Shown piece after piece: positions 24,530 through 33,479 of a DNA stretch of 64,000 nucleotides. The notes beneath the pieces were generated by a model that was not told where the DNA came from, searched no databases, and saw nothing but the letters and a program-made list of their open reading frames with translations. How positions within the stretch are numbered: position 1 is the first letter of the stretch; each line of letters opens with the position of its first letter. This stretch comes from an uncultured Lachnospiraceae bacterium. Its GTDB lineage: Bacteria; Bacillota; Clostridia; Lachnospirales; Lachnospiraceae. The stretch lies in contig CAJTPM010000007.1 of NCBI GenBank assembly GCA_910578085.1, forward strand, positions 1 to 64,000, read 5' to 3'. The position numbers and the translations under genes were made by a program.

Positions 24530-27217
24530 TTACTCCACTTCTCTGAGCCTCTCCACAATAGATTTTTTGGAGAGAAATCTATAACTGATCAGTGGCAGCA
24601 GGATACCAAGCAGTGCGAAGATCGGTATCGTGATAAAAAGCGGCGTTATCATAAAATGATATTCAAAAAACCAGAACATGTTCTCTATCACATTTGCGGC
24701 GAGCGGACTGGAGATAACCGCCAGAATAAATGAAATAACGACGGATCCCAGAGTATAGTAAAGCCCTTCCAGCACCAGCATTTTCTTCAGCTGTTTTCCG
24801 GTCATACCGATGGACTGCAGCATGGCAAATTCTCTGTGGCGGGTGATAATACCGGTGAGAACAGCGTTTAAGAAGTTCAGAATGCCGATCAGCCCTACGA
24901 TAGAGCTTAAAATACTACCCATCAGCAGAAACATATTGCGGAAGGATTCAAATTCCCCGGCGTAAGTATAACGGCTCTCATAGTCCAGAGAGGGATCCAC
25001 ATTGTTCGTATAGTCCGCTATAAAATGTTCCATATTCTGTTTGACAGCCTCATCGTCCATCATATCAAAGGTATAGTACATCGGCACGGAAGTACCGGTA
25101 TCTCTGATGAACTGCTCGGAGTTTAGGACAAACTGCTCATTGGCGTAGAAGCGATAATTCAGGCTGGTTGGTATGGAGACGACAGCGGCGACCTCGTATT
25201 CCATGTCCTTGAATGTCCCTTCCTTGGGGCGCTGGGATATGGAAGCGGTTGCTGGCAGGCTGTCTAAATTGTCCGCCTCGTATATTTCTCCTGTCTGTGT
25301 ATCATAATATTCGGTCTCCTTACTGTATCGGATCTTAACCGTGTCACCGACTTTCGCCCAGTTCGTCCAGTCTTTCATATTGCCGTAGTCGTCCTCGAAA
25401 TAAACGGCGGCTATCACATTTTCTTCGGTTTTCAGGCGGGAGATATCTCCATCCCACACTTTCAGTTTGTTCAGACAGAACTCATCCATTCCATAGATGT
25501 CTATCTCGTTTAAAATCTGGTTTCCTTCTCTTGGCATGGAACTGATGTAGTGCTCGATATCTTCGGCACTGTAATATCTCGACAGACGGCCGTTTCTGAT
25601 ATAATCTTCCTCAATAAAATCGTAGACAAAAAAGTCTGCTTCTCCGTAAGTTTTTCCGGCACCTGTGATACCGTCCATATTTTCCAACAGTGCAACGATA
25701 TCATCCGACACAGGCGTTCTGTCCCCCCAGTGCATCCGCACATTAAAATAGCTGGCATCCGCGACAATAAAATCCGTGCTGATTTGTTTGCTCAGATATT
25801 TTTCCATGCTGAAGCCGTTTGACAGAATAACTGTCAGGATAAAAAGTACGATGGAGAGAGACATGGATAATACGGTAACAAAAGTTTTTTTCCGGTTTCT
25901 TCCCATATTGGCATATGCCATGGAAAAAATAGAGATCCCTTTTTTCGACACTTTTTTCATCTTTTTCTTTTTGGAGAGGTGATCTTGCTCCGTGTAGCGC
26001 AGAGCTTCTATCGGAGAGACTTTTCCCGCCATTTTACTCGGCTTCCTGCAGGAAATCAGCACTGTGATGACAGAAAAAAGTGCCGCGCCGATAAAGATAG
26101 CCGGATTTGCGGAAGCGGAGGCGTAGTAAATGCTGTCGTTGTCCGACGTTGCTCCTATGACGACAGGCGCAAGAAGCACGCCGGTTCCGTAGCCAAGGAG
26201 AAGTCCCATGGGGATACCGATCACCGAGAGAAACAGCGATTGCATCATGACGATCTTTTTAATCTGCTTTCCGGTAGTGCCTATGGTTTTCAAAAGACCG
26301 TAATTCCTGATATCTCCTGCCACTGAGATCTGGAAAATATTGTAGATGATCAGATATCCGGTGAAAATGATCAGGATGACCACCGCTATGATGCCAAGGA
26401 TAACGGAAAAATCCATGGAATCAAAAAGCTGTGCTCCCACGTAACCCCAGTTGATGCCGAGTTTGATGTAATTGTCTTTTCCCACTTCATCATTTTGAAA
26501 CCCGTGTTTGGTCAGGACGGTTTTTAAGTCGTTTTCGATGGAGGAGGCATTCCGGAACATGACGTTGAGCTGATAGGATCCGGTTCTGCCGTTGCGATTC
26601 TGATTGTTGCATTTTTTGAGAATCTCATCAAGACGGCTTTCCGCCATGACGATATGGTTTGCCACCGTGACCTCATCATACTCCCAGTAGCCGCAAAGAG
26701 TGAAGGTTTCTGTCGTCTCTGTGCCGTCTACATCGATGGTGATAGTGAATTCATTTCCAAGCTCAGGCTCCACGCCGAGCAACGATAATACTTTCAGATC
26801 CGTTGCCGCCTGATTGGTTCCTTCCTCGGGAAGATGTCCCACAGTAGGGGTGGTAAAGCCAGATTTTGCGTAATTTTCATCCATATAGCTGACTTCCACC
26901 TGGGATTTATTGAAGACATCGTCTGTGGCCAGGCCTGCTAGGCGGCGCAGTCCCCATTCTTTGATTAAAGGATCATCTTTCAGTTCGTCGAACTGTTCTT
27001 TCGTCAATTCCTTAAAAATTCCGTGAGCGTAAGTGCCCACCTGTCTGAAATTGCTCTGCTGAAAGTTTTCCACCATGGATAAAGCTATCGTAAAAAGCGT
27101 CGTAAAAAGGACCGTAGTCAGGGCAACGGCGATAACTGTGATCAGGTTGCGCAGTTTTGCAGACTGCAGATTTTTGAAGGCAAGCCTGCGGATACATTTT
27201 TTGTTTGCTACTCTCAT
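24530..27217 (-). CDS. ABC transporter permease, FtsX-like (large)
   Basis: This 895-residue membrane protein has two FtsX-like cores of three helices each (about residues 275-405 and 770-890). Another membrane helix lies near the N-terminus (about 22-45) and one opens the second half (about 440-465); two large extracytoplasmic domains sit between. DRLRNYGLLKTIG-type coupling (here IRNYGLLKTIGTTGKQIKK and FAMLQSIGMTGKQLKK) marks the ATPase-contact loops. It acts with the ATPase encoded 16 bp upstream. The family includes MacB- and Bce-like exporters or mechanotransmission complexes for peptides and lipoproteins. With the neighbouring two-component system it resembles modules for sensing and resisting membrane-active peptides; this role is inferred. 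Confidence 0.88.
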   Translation of the reverse strand: MRVANKKCIRRLAFKNLQSAKLRNLITVIAVALTTVLFTTLFTIALSMVENFQQSNFRQVGTYAHGIFKELTKEQFDELKDDPLIKEWGLRRLAGLATDDVFNKSQVEVSYMDENYAKSGFTTPTVGHLPEEGTNQAATDLKVLSLLGVEPELGNEFTITIDVDGTETTETFTLCGYWEYDEVTVANHIVMAESRLDEILKKCNNQNRNGRTGSYQLNVMFRNASSIENDLKTVLTKHGFQNDEVGKDNYIKLGINWGYVGAQLFDSMDFSVILGIIAVVILIIFTGYLIIYNIFQISVAGDIRNYGLLKTIGTTGKQIKKIVMMQSLFLSVIGIPMGLLLGYGTGVLLAPVVIGATSDNDSIYYASASANPAIFIGAALFSVITVLISCRKPSKMAGKVSPIEALRYTEQDHLSKKKKMKKVSKKGISIFSMAYANMGRNRKKTFVTVLSMSLSIVLFILTVILSNGFSMEKYLSKQISTDFIVADASYFNVRMHWGDRTPVSDDIVALLENMDGITGAGKTYGEADFFVYDFIEEDYIRNGRLSRYYSAEDIEHYISSMPREGNQILNEIDIYGMDEFCLNKLKVWDGDISRLKTEENVIAAVYFEDDYGNMKDWTNWAKVGDTVKIRYSKETEYYDTQTGEIYEADNLDSLPATASISQRPKEGTFKDMEYEVAAVVSIPTSLNYRFYANEQFVLNSEQFIRDTGTSVPMYYTFDMMDDEAVKQNMEHFIADYTNNVDPSLDYESRYTYAGEFESFRNMFLLMGSILSSIVGLIGILNFLNAVLTGIITRHREFAMLQSIGMTGKQLKKMLVLEGLYYTLGSVVISFILAVISSPLAANVIENMFWFFEYHFMITPLFITIPIFALLGILLPLISYRFLSKKSIVERLREVE

Positions 27218-27233
27218 GGATACGCCTCCTTCC

Positions 27234-27911
27234 TCACATATTCTCTCTGGTTACGATCCTGCCATCCTCAATGCGGATGATCCGGTCAGCGAGCTGAGCG
27301 ATCTCCTCATTGTGGGTGATCATAACGATGGTCTGAGAAAATTTCTGACTGGTCAGCTTTAATAAACCCAGCACATCCTGAGAAGTCTTGCTATCCAGAT
27401 TGCCGGTGGGTTCATCCGCCAGGATAATGGCAGGTTTGGAGGCGATGGCTCTTGCGATGGCCACTCTCTGCTGCTGACCGCCCGAGAGATTATTCGGGAG
27501 ATTGGAAAGCTTTTCGGAAAGTCCCAGCGTTTCGATGATATTGTCGATGTAGGCGCTGTCCGGTTCGTTGCCGTCAAGCTGAATGGGCAGCACAATGTTT
27601 TCATAGACGTTCAGCACCGGTACCAGATTGTAATTCTGGAACACAAAGCCGATTTTACGCCGTCTGAAAATCGTCAAAGCTTCTTCTTTTAAAGAAAAGA
27701 TATCTTTACCGTCTACGGTTACAGTGCCGGAAGTAGGTCTGTCCAGCCCCCCCAACATATGCAGAAGTGTGGATTTACCGCTGCCGGAAGTACCGACAAT
27801 CGCTGCAAATTCGCCCGGCTCAATGGAGAGCGTCACGCCGTCCAGAGCATGTACCGCGTTCTCACCGTTTCCGTAAATTTTTTTGAGATTTGTTGTTGAC
27901 AAGATAGCCAT
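27234..27911 (-). CDS. ABC transporter ATP-binding protein (MacB/LolD/Bce type)
   Basis: This 225-residue ATPase shows Walker A GTSGSGKST near residue 40, the Q-loop FVFQNYNLVPVLNVYEN, signature LSGGQQQR near 143, Walker B ILADEPTGNLD near 163 and a switch His in MITHNEE. The spacing and the NYNLVP block identify the MacB/LolD/BceA subgroup that pairs with FtsX-like permeases. The partner permease follows immediately (16 bp). The ATG is preceded by AAAGGAGACTA. Confidence 0.95.
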   Translation of the reverse strand: MAILSTTNLKKIYGNGENAVHALDGVTLSIEPGEFAAIVGTSGSGKSTLLHMLGGLDRPTSGTVTVDGKDIFSLKEEALTIFRRRKIGFVFQNYNLVPVLNVYENIVLPIQLDGNEPDSAYIDNIIETLGLSEKLSNLPNNLSGGQQQRVAIARAIASKPAIILADEPTGNLDSKTSQDVLGLLKLTSQKFSQTIVMITHNEEIAQLADRIIRIEDGRIVTRENM

Positions 27912-28297
27912 AGAAAAATAGTCTCCTTTCTATGTCATGCTTTTTCTTTTTGTGCGGATATCTAAATCTTACCCGCTCTCGCATGACTTTGTATAGTACT
28001 ATTTTTTCATAACAATCTTACCAGATTCTTTCCGGAATAAAAAAGATTATGACAGTTTTGTAAGAAAGAATTCTCTTGATTATTCAAATGAAAGATTACA
28101 TGCAAAAGTGTAAGTAGAAATTGCTAAAGATAAGTTTTTGCATGAAAAATTTTTGAGATCATGCCAGTTTTTGCAGTTTTTCGCTGTGATCGGCAACTAC
28201 CCTTTTTAAGAGATCTACATCTTCAAATACAGTTTCCATTCTGTCACAATTTTTTTGATAGAGGCGAAACAGACATGTGAAAAAAATAATGATACCA
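27912..28297. other. Gap between histidine kinase and ABC genes
   Basis: These 386 bp separate the kinase stop from the ATPase start on the minus strand. No complete gene with a start is seen. An 87-codon frame ending at 28159 begins inside the kinase gene and looks like a shadow, though its part beyond the kinase stop reads as a hydrophobic plus helical segment. The AT-rich stretch at about 27960-28060 probably holds the ABC operon promoter. Confidence 0.4.
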
Positions 28298-29218
28298 TCA
28301 AAGAGGAAGATAAACAGAAAAAACAGATCCCTTTCCCGGTCTGGAGGATACTTTGATATAACCGTTTTCCAGCATAATGACCTCTCTGGCCAGAAACAGA
28401 CCGATGCCGACACCGGGTTTTTCATGAACGGCTTCAGAGCGGTAAAAACGGGAAAATATTTTAGAATACTCTTGTTCCGGAATACCGATACCGGTATCTG
28501 TTACCTGAATACAGAGAAACATTTCATAAGAGCTGACAGACAGAGTAATGTTACCCCTTTCTGTGTATTTTATGGCATTATCAATAAGGTTTGCGATAGC
28601 TTCCATCGTCCATTTTTCATCGAAAACAGCGGCGGGATTCGCAGTTTCGTTTTCCGGATCCTGCTGTTTTAGAGACAAAAAAAGCCCCTTTTCCTGCGCT
28701 TGGGGAGAATACTGTGATACGAGTTCTTCCAGCATGGGAAAAACAGCTGTCTTTTTTGGGGACAGTGTAAGAATTCCCGTTTCCAGGCGGGATAATTTTA
28801 CCAGAGTAGAAATTAAAAAGTTCAATTTTTCAGCCTGCAGCGTCAAAAAGGAGACATACTGTCCTGCTTCCGGCGGCAGATTCTGTTCTCCCAGTAATTC
28901 GGCATACAGCAGAATATTTGCGACAGGCGTTTTTGTCTGATGAGAAATATCAGAGATCAGTTCTTTTATGTTGTTCTTTTCCGCTTCTATATTTTTGCGG
29001 GAAGTCTCAGAGGCGGAAAGATATTTGGCAAAACGGCTTTCCAGAGCGGAAAGTCTGCTCTCGTCAAAAGTATATTCTGTAAAGGAATTGTCGATGGCGG
29101 CATCGATCATATCCTCCAGACGGCGTATCATGCGCAGCGTATGAAGGTGGTAGAAAAAAATTGTAATAATAGAGAGAAAAACACATAAAAATAACAGTAA
29201 AATAAAAATACAGTTCAT
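28298..29218 (-). CDS. Two-component sensor histidine kinase
   Basis: This 306-residue kinase has a single N-terminal membrane helix (about 3-24) and almost no extracellular part, then a HisKA domain with the phospho-acceptor His93 in SDISHQTKTPVANILLY. A HATPase domain follows, with N box NLIDNAIKYTE, G1 DTGIGIPEQEYSKIF and G2 GVGIGLFLAREVI. Lacking a sensor domain, it is of the intramembrane-sensing type often coupled to an ABC transporter, here encoded just downstream. It follows the response regulator by 45 bp. Such pairs usually detect peptide antibiotics via the transporter. Confidence 0.93.
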   Translation of the reverse strand: MNCIFILLLFLCVFLSIITIFFYHLHTLRMIRRLEDMIDAAIDNSFTEYTFDESRLSALESRFAKYLSASETSRKNIEAEKNNIKELISDISHQTKTPVANILLYAELLGEQNLPPEAGQYVSFLTLQAEKLNFLISTLVKLSRLETGILTLSPKKTAVFPMLEELVSQYSPQAQEKGLFLSLKQQDPENETANPAAVFDEKWTMEAIANLIDNAIKYTERGNITLSVSSYEMFLCIQVTDTGIGIPEQEYSKIFSRFYRSEAVHEKPGVGIGLFLAREVIMLENGYIKVSSRPGKGSVFSVYLPL

Positions 29219-29263
29219 GAAGCTTCCTCCGGAATTTCCGAATTTGCAGTAAAGCTAAGATTG

Positions 29264-29971
29264 CTATTTTATTTGCCAGACGTATCCGATTCCATAAACC
29301 GTTTTTATATGATTCTGGGCATGCAGTTTGTCCCGCAGTCTTTTTATAGCGACAGAAAGGGCATTTTCATCTACATATTCTGCTCCGTCAGTCCACACAG
29401 AATCGATCAGTTTGTCTCGGCTTAGGGTAATACCGGCATTTTCGATCAACAGACGCAGCAATTTCTGTTCTGTTTTGCTTAATTCGACTTTTTCACTGCC
29501 GCAGAAAAAATCCATATGATCAAAATAAAAGTGATACTCTTCCGTCACAAAATCGACGGTCGGCTTTTCCGGGCTGTTTCTGCGCAAAACGGCGTTTACT
29601 CTGGCACGCAGCACGGCGAGAGAAAAAGGCTTTGTGATATAATCTTCGGCACCAAGTTCCAGACCTGTTACAATATCCGTCTCCATGTCATTGGCGGTTA
29701 AAAGAATGACGGGTGTGGAAAAATTCTGTCTGATCTCCTGCAGAAAATCAAATCCGCTGCCGTCCGGCAGATTTATATCAAGAAGAATCAGAGCATAGGA
29801 ACTTTTCTGAAGGAGTTTTTTTGCCTCAGAAAGATTATGGCATCCAGCTGTCTCATACTGATCTGTCGCAAGAGCTCTGCAAAGTCCCGTGAGCAGAGCC
29901 GGGTCATCTTCTACAATGAGAATGGTGTTGTTTGACACATTATTATGAATGTTATCCTGCTGCTGTATCAT
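29264..29971 (-). CDS. OmpR-family response regulator
   Basis: The receiver domain (about 12-125) shows the acidic pair in ILIVEDDPALLTGL, the phospho-acceptor Asp in LILLDINLPDGSGFDFL and the Lys of EDYITKPFSLAVLRAR. The C-terminal winged helix (about 135-235) has KTEQKLLRLLIENAG and YVDENALSVAIKRLRDKL. It pairs with the histidine kinase downstream and likely controls the ABC genes. A promoter is visible at 29996-30024. Confidence 0.95.
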   Translation of the reverse strand: MIQQQDNIHNNVSNNTILIVEDDPALLTGLCRALATDQYETAGCHNLSEAKKLLQKSSYALILLDINLPDGSGFDFLQEIRQNFSTPVILLTANDMETDIVTGLELGAEDYITKPFSLAVLRARVNAVLRRNSPEKPTVDFVTEEYHFYFDHMDFFCGSEKVELSKTEQKLLRLLIENAGITLSRDKLIDSVWTDGAEYVDENALSVAIKRLRDKLHAQNHIKTVYGIGYVWQIK

Positions 29972-29995
29972 AAAATTTTCATAGTCCTTTCAAAA

Positions 29996-30024
29996 TTTAT
30001 AGTATAAATTTTACAATAGCACAA
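29996..30024 (-). promoter_or_regulatory. Promoter of the response regulator operon
   Basis: On the minus strand TTGTGC (30024-30019) and TATAAA (30001-29996) are 17 bp apart, 25 bp before the regulator ATG. Confidence 0.55.
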
Positions 30025-30346
30025 TGGTGAAGAGTTGGTCAACTGCCTGCTGATAGTACACCAGGCCATTTTTCTGTTTTTTATAATTTCTGCAGAGTTA
30101 TATATAAATTTACATAATAAAACTGCCTGTCAGTTTCCATTTATTAGAAAAATTTGCAGAAAATTTCTGGAAAACCCATGAAACATTGGACACCAGAGGA
30201 TTTTTGTGCTATCGTAGATTAGTGTGATAAAGTATCGGTGCGTCATGGAATATTATTTTGATAATAAAATAACAAAGTCGAATCAGGCGGGGTTACATAT
30301 GTGGCGTATTTCGTAAAAACAAGAGAAGAGTAAAGGAGTTTTAACT
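30025..30346 (+). other. Upstream region of the opp operon with promoter
   Basis: No gene is seen in this 322-bp gap between divergent operons. For the opp side, TTGTGC (30204-30209) and an extended -10 TGTGATAAA (GATAAA at 30226-30231) with a 16-bp spacer form a possible promoter. The remaining leader is about 110 nt and ends in AAGGAGTTTTAACT before oppB. Confidence 0.45.
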
Positions 30347-31264
30347 ATGTTTAAGTACATCGTTAAAAGAATTGTTTTGGGGATTGTGACGATCTGGGCA
30401 GTTGCGACACTTACCTTCTTTCTGATGAACATGGTACCGGGCGGTCCGTTCCTGTCAGAAAAAGCGATCAGTCCTCAGGCAACGGCTGCACTGGAAGCAA
30501 AATATGGTCTGGACAAACCGATGTCCCAGAGATATTTTACCTATATGATGGATGCAATGCATGGCGATTTCGGTGACAGTTTGAAACAGAGAGGGCGTAC
30601 GGTTACCTCTATTATCATATCAAGATTTCCGGTATCTGCAAGACTTGGCGGATCTTGTGTTCTGGTTTCTCTGATTCTGGGAATTCCGCTTGGATGTTTT
30701 GCCGCATTAAACAGGGGAAAATTTGCGGACAGTGTGATCAGCGTGGTGGCAACCTGTGGTATTGCAGTGCCCAGCTTTGTGATCTGTACTGTGTTAATGT
30801 ATTTTCTGGGGGTGAAGCTGGCGATTCTGCCTACCATCGGGCTGGAGACGGCGAAACATTATATCATGCCGGTGACAGCACTTTCTTTTTATCCGACGGC
30901 ATATATTATGAGACTGATGCGTTCTTCCATGTTGGACGTGCTGGGGCAGGATTATATGCGTACGGCGCGGGCAAAAGGCCTTGCAGGGGGCGTGATTCTG
31001 TTTAAGCATGCGCTGCGTAATGCGATCCTTCCGGTAGTTACTTATGTAGGGCCAATGCTTGCCTACACGATCACAGGAAGTTTTGTGGTGGAGAAAATCT
31101 TTGTTATTCCCGGACTTGGCGGAGAATTTATCAAAGCCATCAACGGTCGTGATTATACGATGATCATGGGAACTACTATTTTCCTTGCAACGCTTGTCAT
31201 TATTATGAATGTGATGGTGGATATCGTTTACAAGATCGTGGATCCGCGAATCAAATTAAAATAA
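30347..31264 (+). CDS. oppB: Oligopeptide ABC transporter permease OppB
   Basis: This 305-residue inner-membrane permease has six predicted helices and starts FKYIVKRIVLGIVTIWAVATLTFFLMNMVPGGPF, as OppB/DppB proteins do (quoted here only as its elements YIVKRI and MNMVPGGPF). The EAA loop DYMRTARAKGL, which contacts the ATPases, lies near residues 203-213. It pairs with OppC to form the channel. The operon order B-C-D-F-A with the binding protein last is common in Firmicutes. Dipeptide versus oligopeptide specificity is not certain. Confidence 0.94.
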   Translation: MFKYIVKRIVLGIVTIWAVATLTFFLMNMVPGGPFLSEKAISPQATAALEAKYGLDKPMSQRYFTYMMDAMHGDFGDSLKQRGRTVTSIIISRFPVSARLGGSCVLVSLILGIPLGCFAALNRGKFADSVISVVATCGIAVPSFVICTVLMYFLGVKLAILPTIGLETAKHYIMPVTALSFYPTAYIMRLMRSSMLDVLGQDYMRTARAKGLAGGVILFKHALRNAILPVVTYVGPMLAYTITGSFVVEKIFVIPGLGGEFIKAINGRDYTMIMGTTIFLATLVIIMNVMVDIVYKIVDPRIKLK

Positions 31265-31265
31265 A

Positions 31266-31328
31266 GGATCATTTCTTTGTGGGAGAAATGATCCGCTACG
31301 GTGCGATTTGCTTTGCAAATCGCAGCGG
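31266..31328 (+). promoter_or_regulatory. Two tandem hairpins between oppB and oppC
   Basis: GGATCATTTCT / AGAAATGATCC (31266-31276, 31284-31294) is a perfect 11-bp stem. Right behind it GCGATTTGC-TTT-GCAAATCGC (31303-31323) is a perfect 9-bp stem with outer CCGCT/AGCGG arms. Neither has a T run, so transcript processing or stabilisation is more likely than termination. Confidence 0.55.
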
Positions 31329-31375
31329 TTCCCGTATGAAGTGAAAACATAAAATTAGAAAGGCAAATCGATAAA

Positions 31376-32422
31376 ATGAAAGAGAATCCTTTAAGTTTTC
31401 AGTTAAAACTAAAGCCTGAAGATTTTCTTCCCGCTACGGAGGAGGAAAAACAGAGTCAGGTTATTATGCGTGAAAGCGTAAGCTTCTGGAAGGACGGTAT
31501 ACGCCGTCTGCGCAGAAATAAAGTGGCCATGGTCTCTTTGATCGTTATTATACTGGTGATGATATTTTCGTTTATTGTTCCCTCATTTTATCCTTACAGT
31601 TACAAGGAACAGATCAAGGGGGCAAACAACCTGGGACCGATGGAATATTCGGCGGGAGAACAGGAGAGGATCGACGCAGGAGAAAAAGTATTTCCGCATA
31701 TTTTCGGAACAGATAAGATGGGGCGTGATTACGCGATCCGTGTTATGATGGGCAGCCGTATCTCCCTGTTGGTCGGCCTGATTGCCACCGGCATTATTCT
31801 GATCATCGGTTCGATTTACGGTTCCGTTGCCGCATTCTTCGGCGGCTGGGTGGATCTTATCATGATGCGTATTGTGGATATTATCTACACGATCCCGGAT
31901 ATTCTGCTGATTGTGCTGTTAAAGTTTGCTCTGGATGATCCGCTGAAACAGCTGGCTATGGTACCGGGTTTTTCCTGGATCAATGTGGTGGGAACAAACC
32001 TGATCAGTATCTTCCTGGTGTTTGCGCTGCTCTACTGGGTTGGTATGTCGAGAATGGTGCGAAGCCAGATCCTGACATTAAAGGAGAGCGAATATGTAAC
32101 GGCGGCAAGGGCTTTAGGTGTCGGAAACGGCAGGATCATCAAAAAGCACCTTCTGACAAACTGTATCGGCACATTGATCGTGACGACGACGCTGCAGATC
32201 CCTTCTTCCATTTTTACGGAAAGTTTCTTAAGTTTCCTCGGCATGGGTGTGGCAGTACCACTCCCTTCCCTGGGTTCGCTTGCTTCCGATGCGATCAACG
32301 GTATGAATACTTACCCTTATCTGTTATTTATTCCGGCAATTCTGATCAGTTTGATCATTTTAAGCTTTAACCTGTTCGGGGATGGTCTGCGGGATGCGTT
32401 TGATCCGAAGTTAAAAGATTAG
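31376..32422 (+). CDS. oppC: Oligopeptide ABC transporter permease OppC
   Basis: This 348-residue permease has the N-terminal OppC_N segment (FWKDGIRRLRRNKVAMVSL, helix 1 near 52-72), an extracellular loop with HIFGTDKMGRD, typical of OppC/DppC, and five further helices. The EAA loop ESEYVTAARALGVGN lies near 237-251. It forms the channel with OppB. It is separated from oppB by 111 bp containing two strong hairpins. Confidence 0.94.
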   Translation: MKENPLSFQLKLKPEDFLPATEEEKQSQVIMRESVSFWKDGIRRLRRNKVAMVSLIVIILVMIFSFIVPSFYPYSYKEQIKGANNLGPMEYSAGEQERIDAGEKVFPHIFGTDKMGRDYAIRVMMGSRISLLVGLIATGIILIIGSIYGSVAAFFGGWVDLIMMRIVDIIYTIPDILLIVLLKFALDDPLKQLAMVPGFSWINVVGTNLISIFLVFALLYWVGMSRMVRSQILTLKESEYVTAARALGVGNGRIIKKHLLTNCIGTLIVTTTLQIPSSIFTESFLSFLGMGVAVPLPSLGSLASDAINGMNTYPYLLFIPAILISLIILSFNLFGDGLRDAFDPKLKD

Positions 32423-32477
32423 AGAAGGCGAGAGTGAAAATAACTGTTTTCGCTTGACAATAATTTGGAGGTTAAGA

Positions 32478-33479
32478 ATGGCAGAATATCTTGTTGATAT
32501 AAAAAATGAACGGCTATCTTTCTTTACTCCTGCGGGAGAAGTAAAGGCGCTTAATGATGTTTCCATTCATTTGAAAGAGGGGGAAGTGTTAGGTATCGTA
32601 GGAGAGAGCGGTTCGGGAAAATCCGTTACGGCATACTCTCTGATGGGGCTGACCGCTCACCCGGGAAAGCTTTTGGGCGGAAATCTGAATTTTAACGGAC
32701 ACCAGATCGAAAATATGTCGGAGAAGGAAATGCGGGCTATCCGCGGAAACGAGATTTCTATTATTTTCCAGGATCCCATGACAAGTTTAAATCCGGTTTA
32801 TACAGTAGGCAATCAGATCGTGGAAGTGATCCGTTTGCATACGGATAAGTCGAAGCAGGAAGCGAGGGAACGGGCGAAAGAACTGCTCGAGTTAGTGGGC
32901 ATCAATGAACCTGAAAAGCGTTTGAAACAGTATCCTCATGAGCTTTCCGGCGGTATGCGGCAGCGTGTTATGATTGCTATCGCTCTGGCCTGTGAGCCGA
33001 AGCTTCTGATTGCGGACGAACCGACGACGGCGCTCGATGTGACGATTCAGGCACAGATTCTGGAACTGATGATGGAATTGAAGGATAAACTGGGCATGGC
33101 CATTATTATGATCACCCATGATCTCGGCGTTGTTGCCAGCATGTGTGAGAGAATAGCGGTTATGTATGCGGGAAATATCGTAGAATATGGCACTACGGAT
33201 GATATTTTTTACAATCCGAAGCATCAGTACACAAAGGGACTGATTCGCTCCATTCCGAGACTGGATACGAAAGAACACGAACGGCTTGTTCCGATCGAGG
33301 GGACGCCCGTGGACATGTTGAATCCGCCAAAGGGCTGTCCTTTTGCACCCAGATGCGACGAGGCCATGAAGATCTGTTTAAGCCAGATGCCGCCTGTCAC
33401 AGAGTTTGGAGAGGTGCATTATACACAGTGCTGGCTGAACCAGAAAGAAGAAATGGAGAAAGGAGCATCCCATGAGTGA
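32478..33479 (+). CDS. oppD: Oligopeptide ABC transporter ATPase OppD
   Basis: This 333-residue ATPase has Walker A GESGSGKSVTAYS near 40-52, the Q-loop IIFQDPMTSLNPVYT, signature ELSGGMRQRVMIAIALA near 152-168 and Walker B LLIADEPTTALDVT. The C-terminal oligo_HPY domain includes PPKGCPFAPRCDEAMKIC, whose Cys residues may hold an Fe-S cluster as in related Dpp/Opp ATPases. The ATG after GGAGGTTAAGA is the start. It overlaps oppF by eight bases. Confidence 0.95.
   Translation: MAEYLVDIKNERLSFFTPAGEVKALNDVSIHLKEGEVLGIVGESGSGKSVTAYSLMGLTAHPGKLLGGNLNFNGHQIENMSEKEMRAIRGNEISIIFQDPMTSLNPVYTVGNQIVEVIRLHTDKSKQEARERAKELLELVGINEPEKRLKQYPHELSGGMRQRVMIAIALACEPKLLIADEPTTALDVTIQAQILELMMELKDKLGMAIIMITHDLGVVASMCERIAVMYAGNIVEYGTTDDIFYNPKHQYTKGLIRSIPRLDTKEHERLVPIEGTPVDMLNPPKGCPFAPRCDEAMKICLSQMPPVTEFGEVHYTQCWLNQKEEMEKGASHE

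Noticed and set aside
28159..28425. 88-residue minus-strand frame overlapping the histidine kinase end
   Set aside because: Its start lies inside the kinase gene in another frame and no ribosome site is seen. The part beyond the kinase stop is too short to support on its own.
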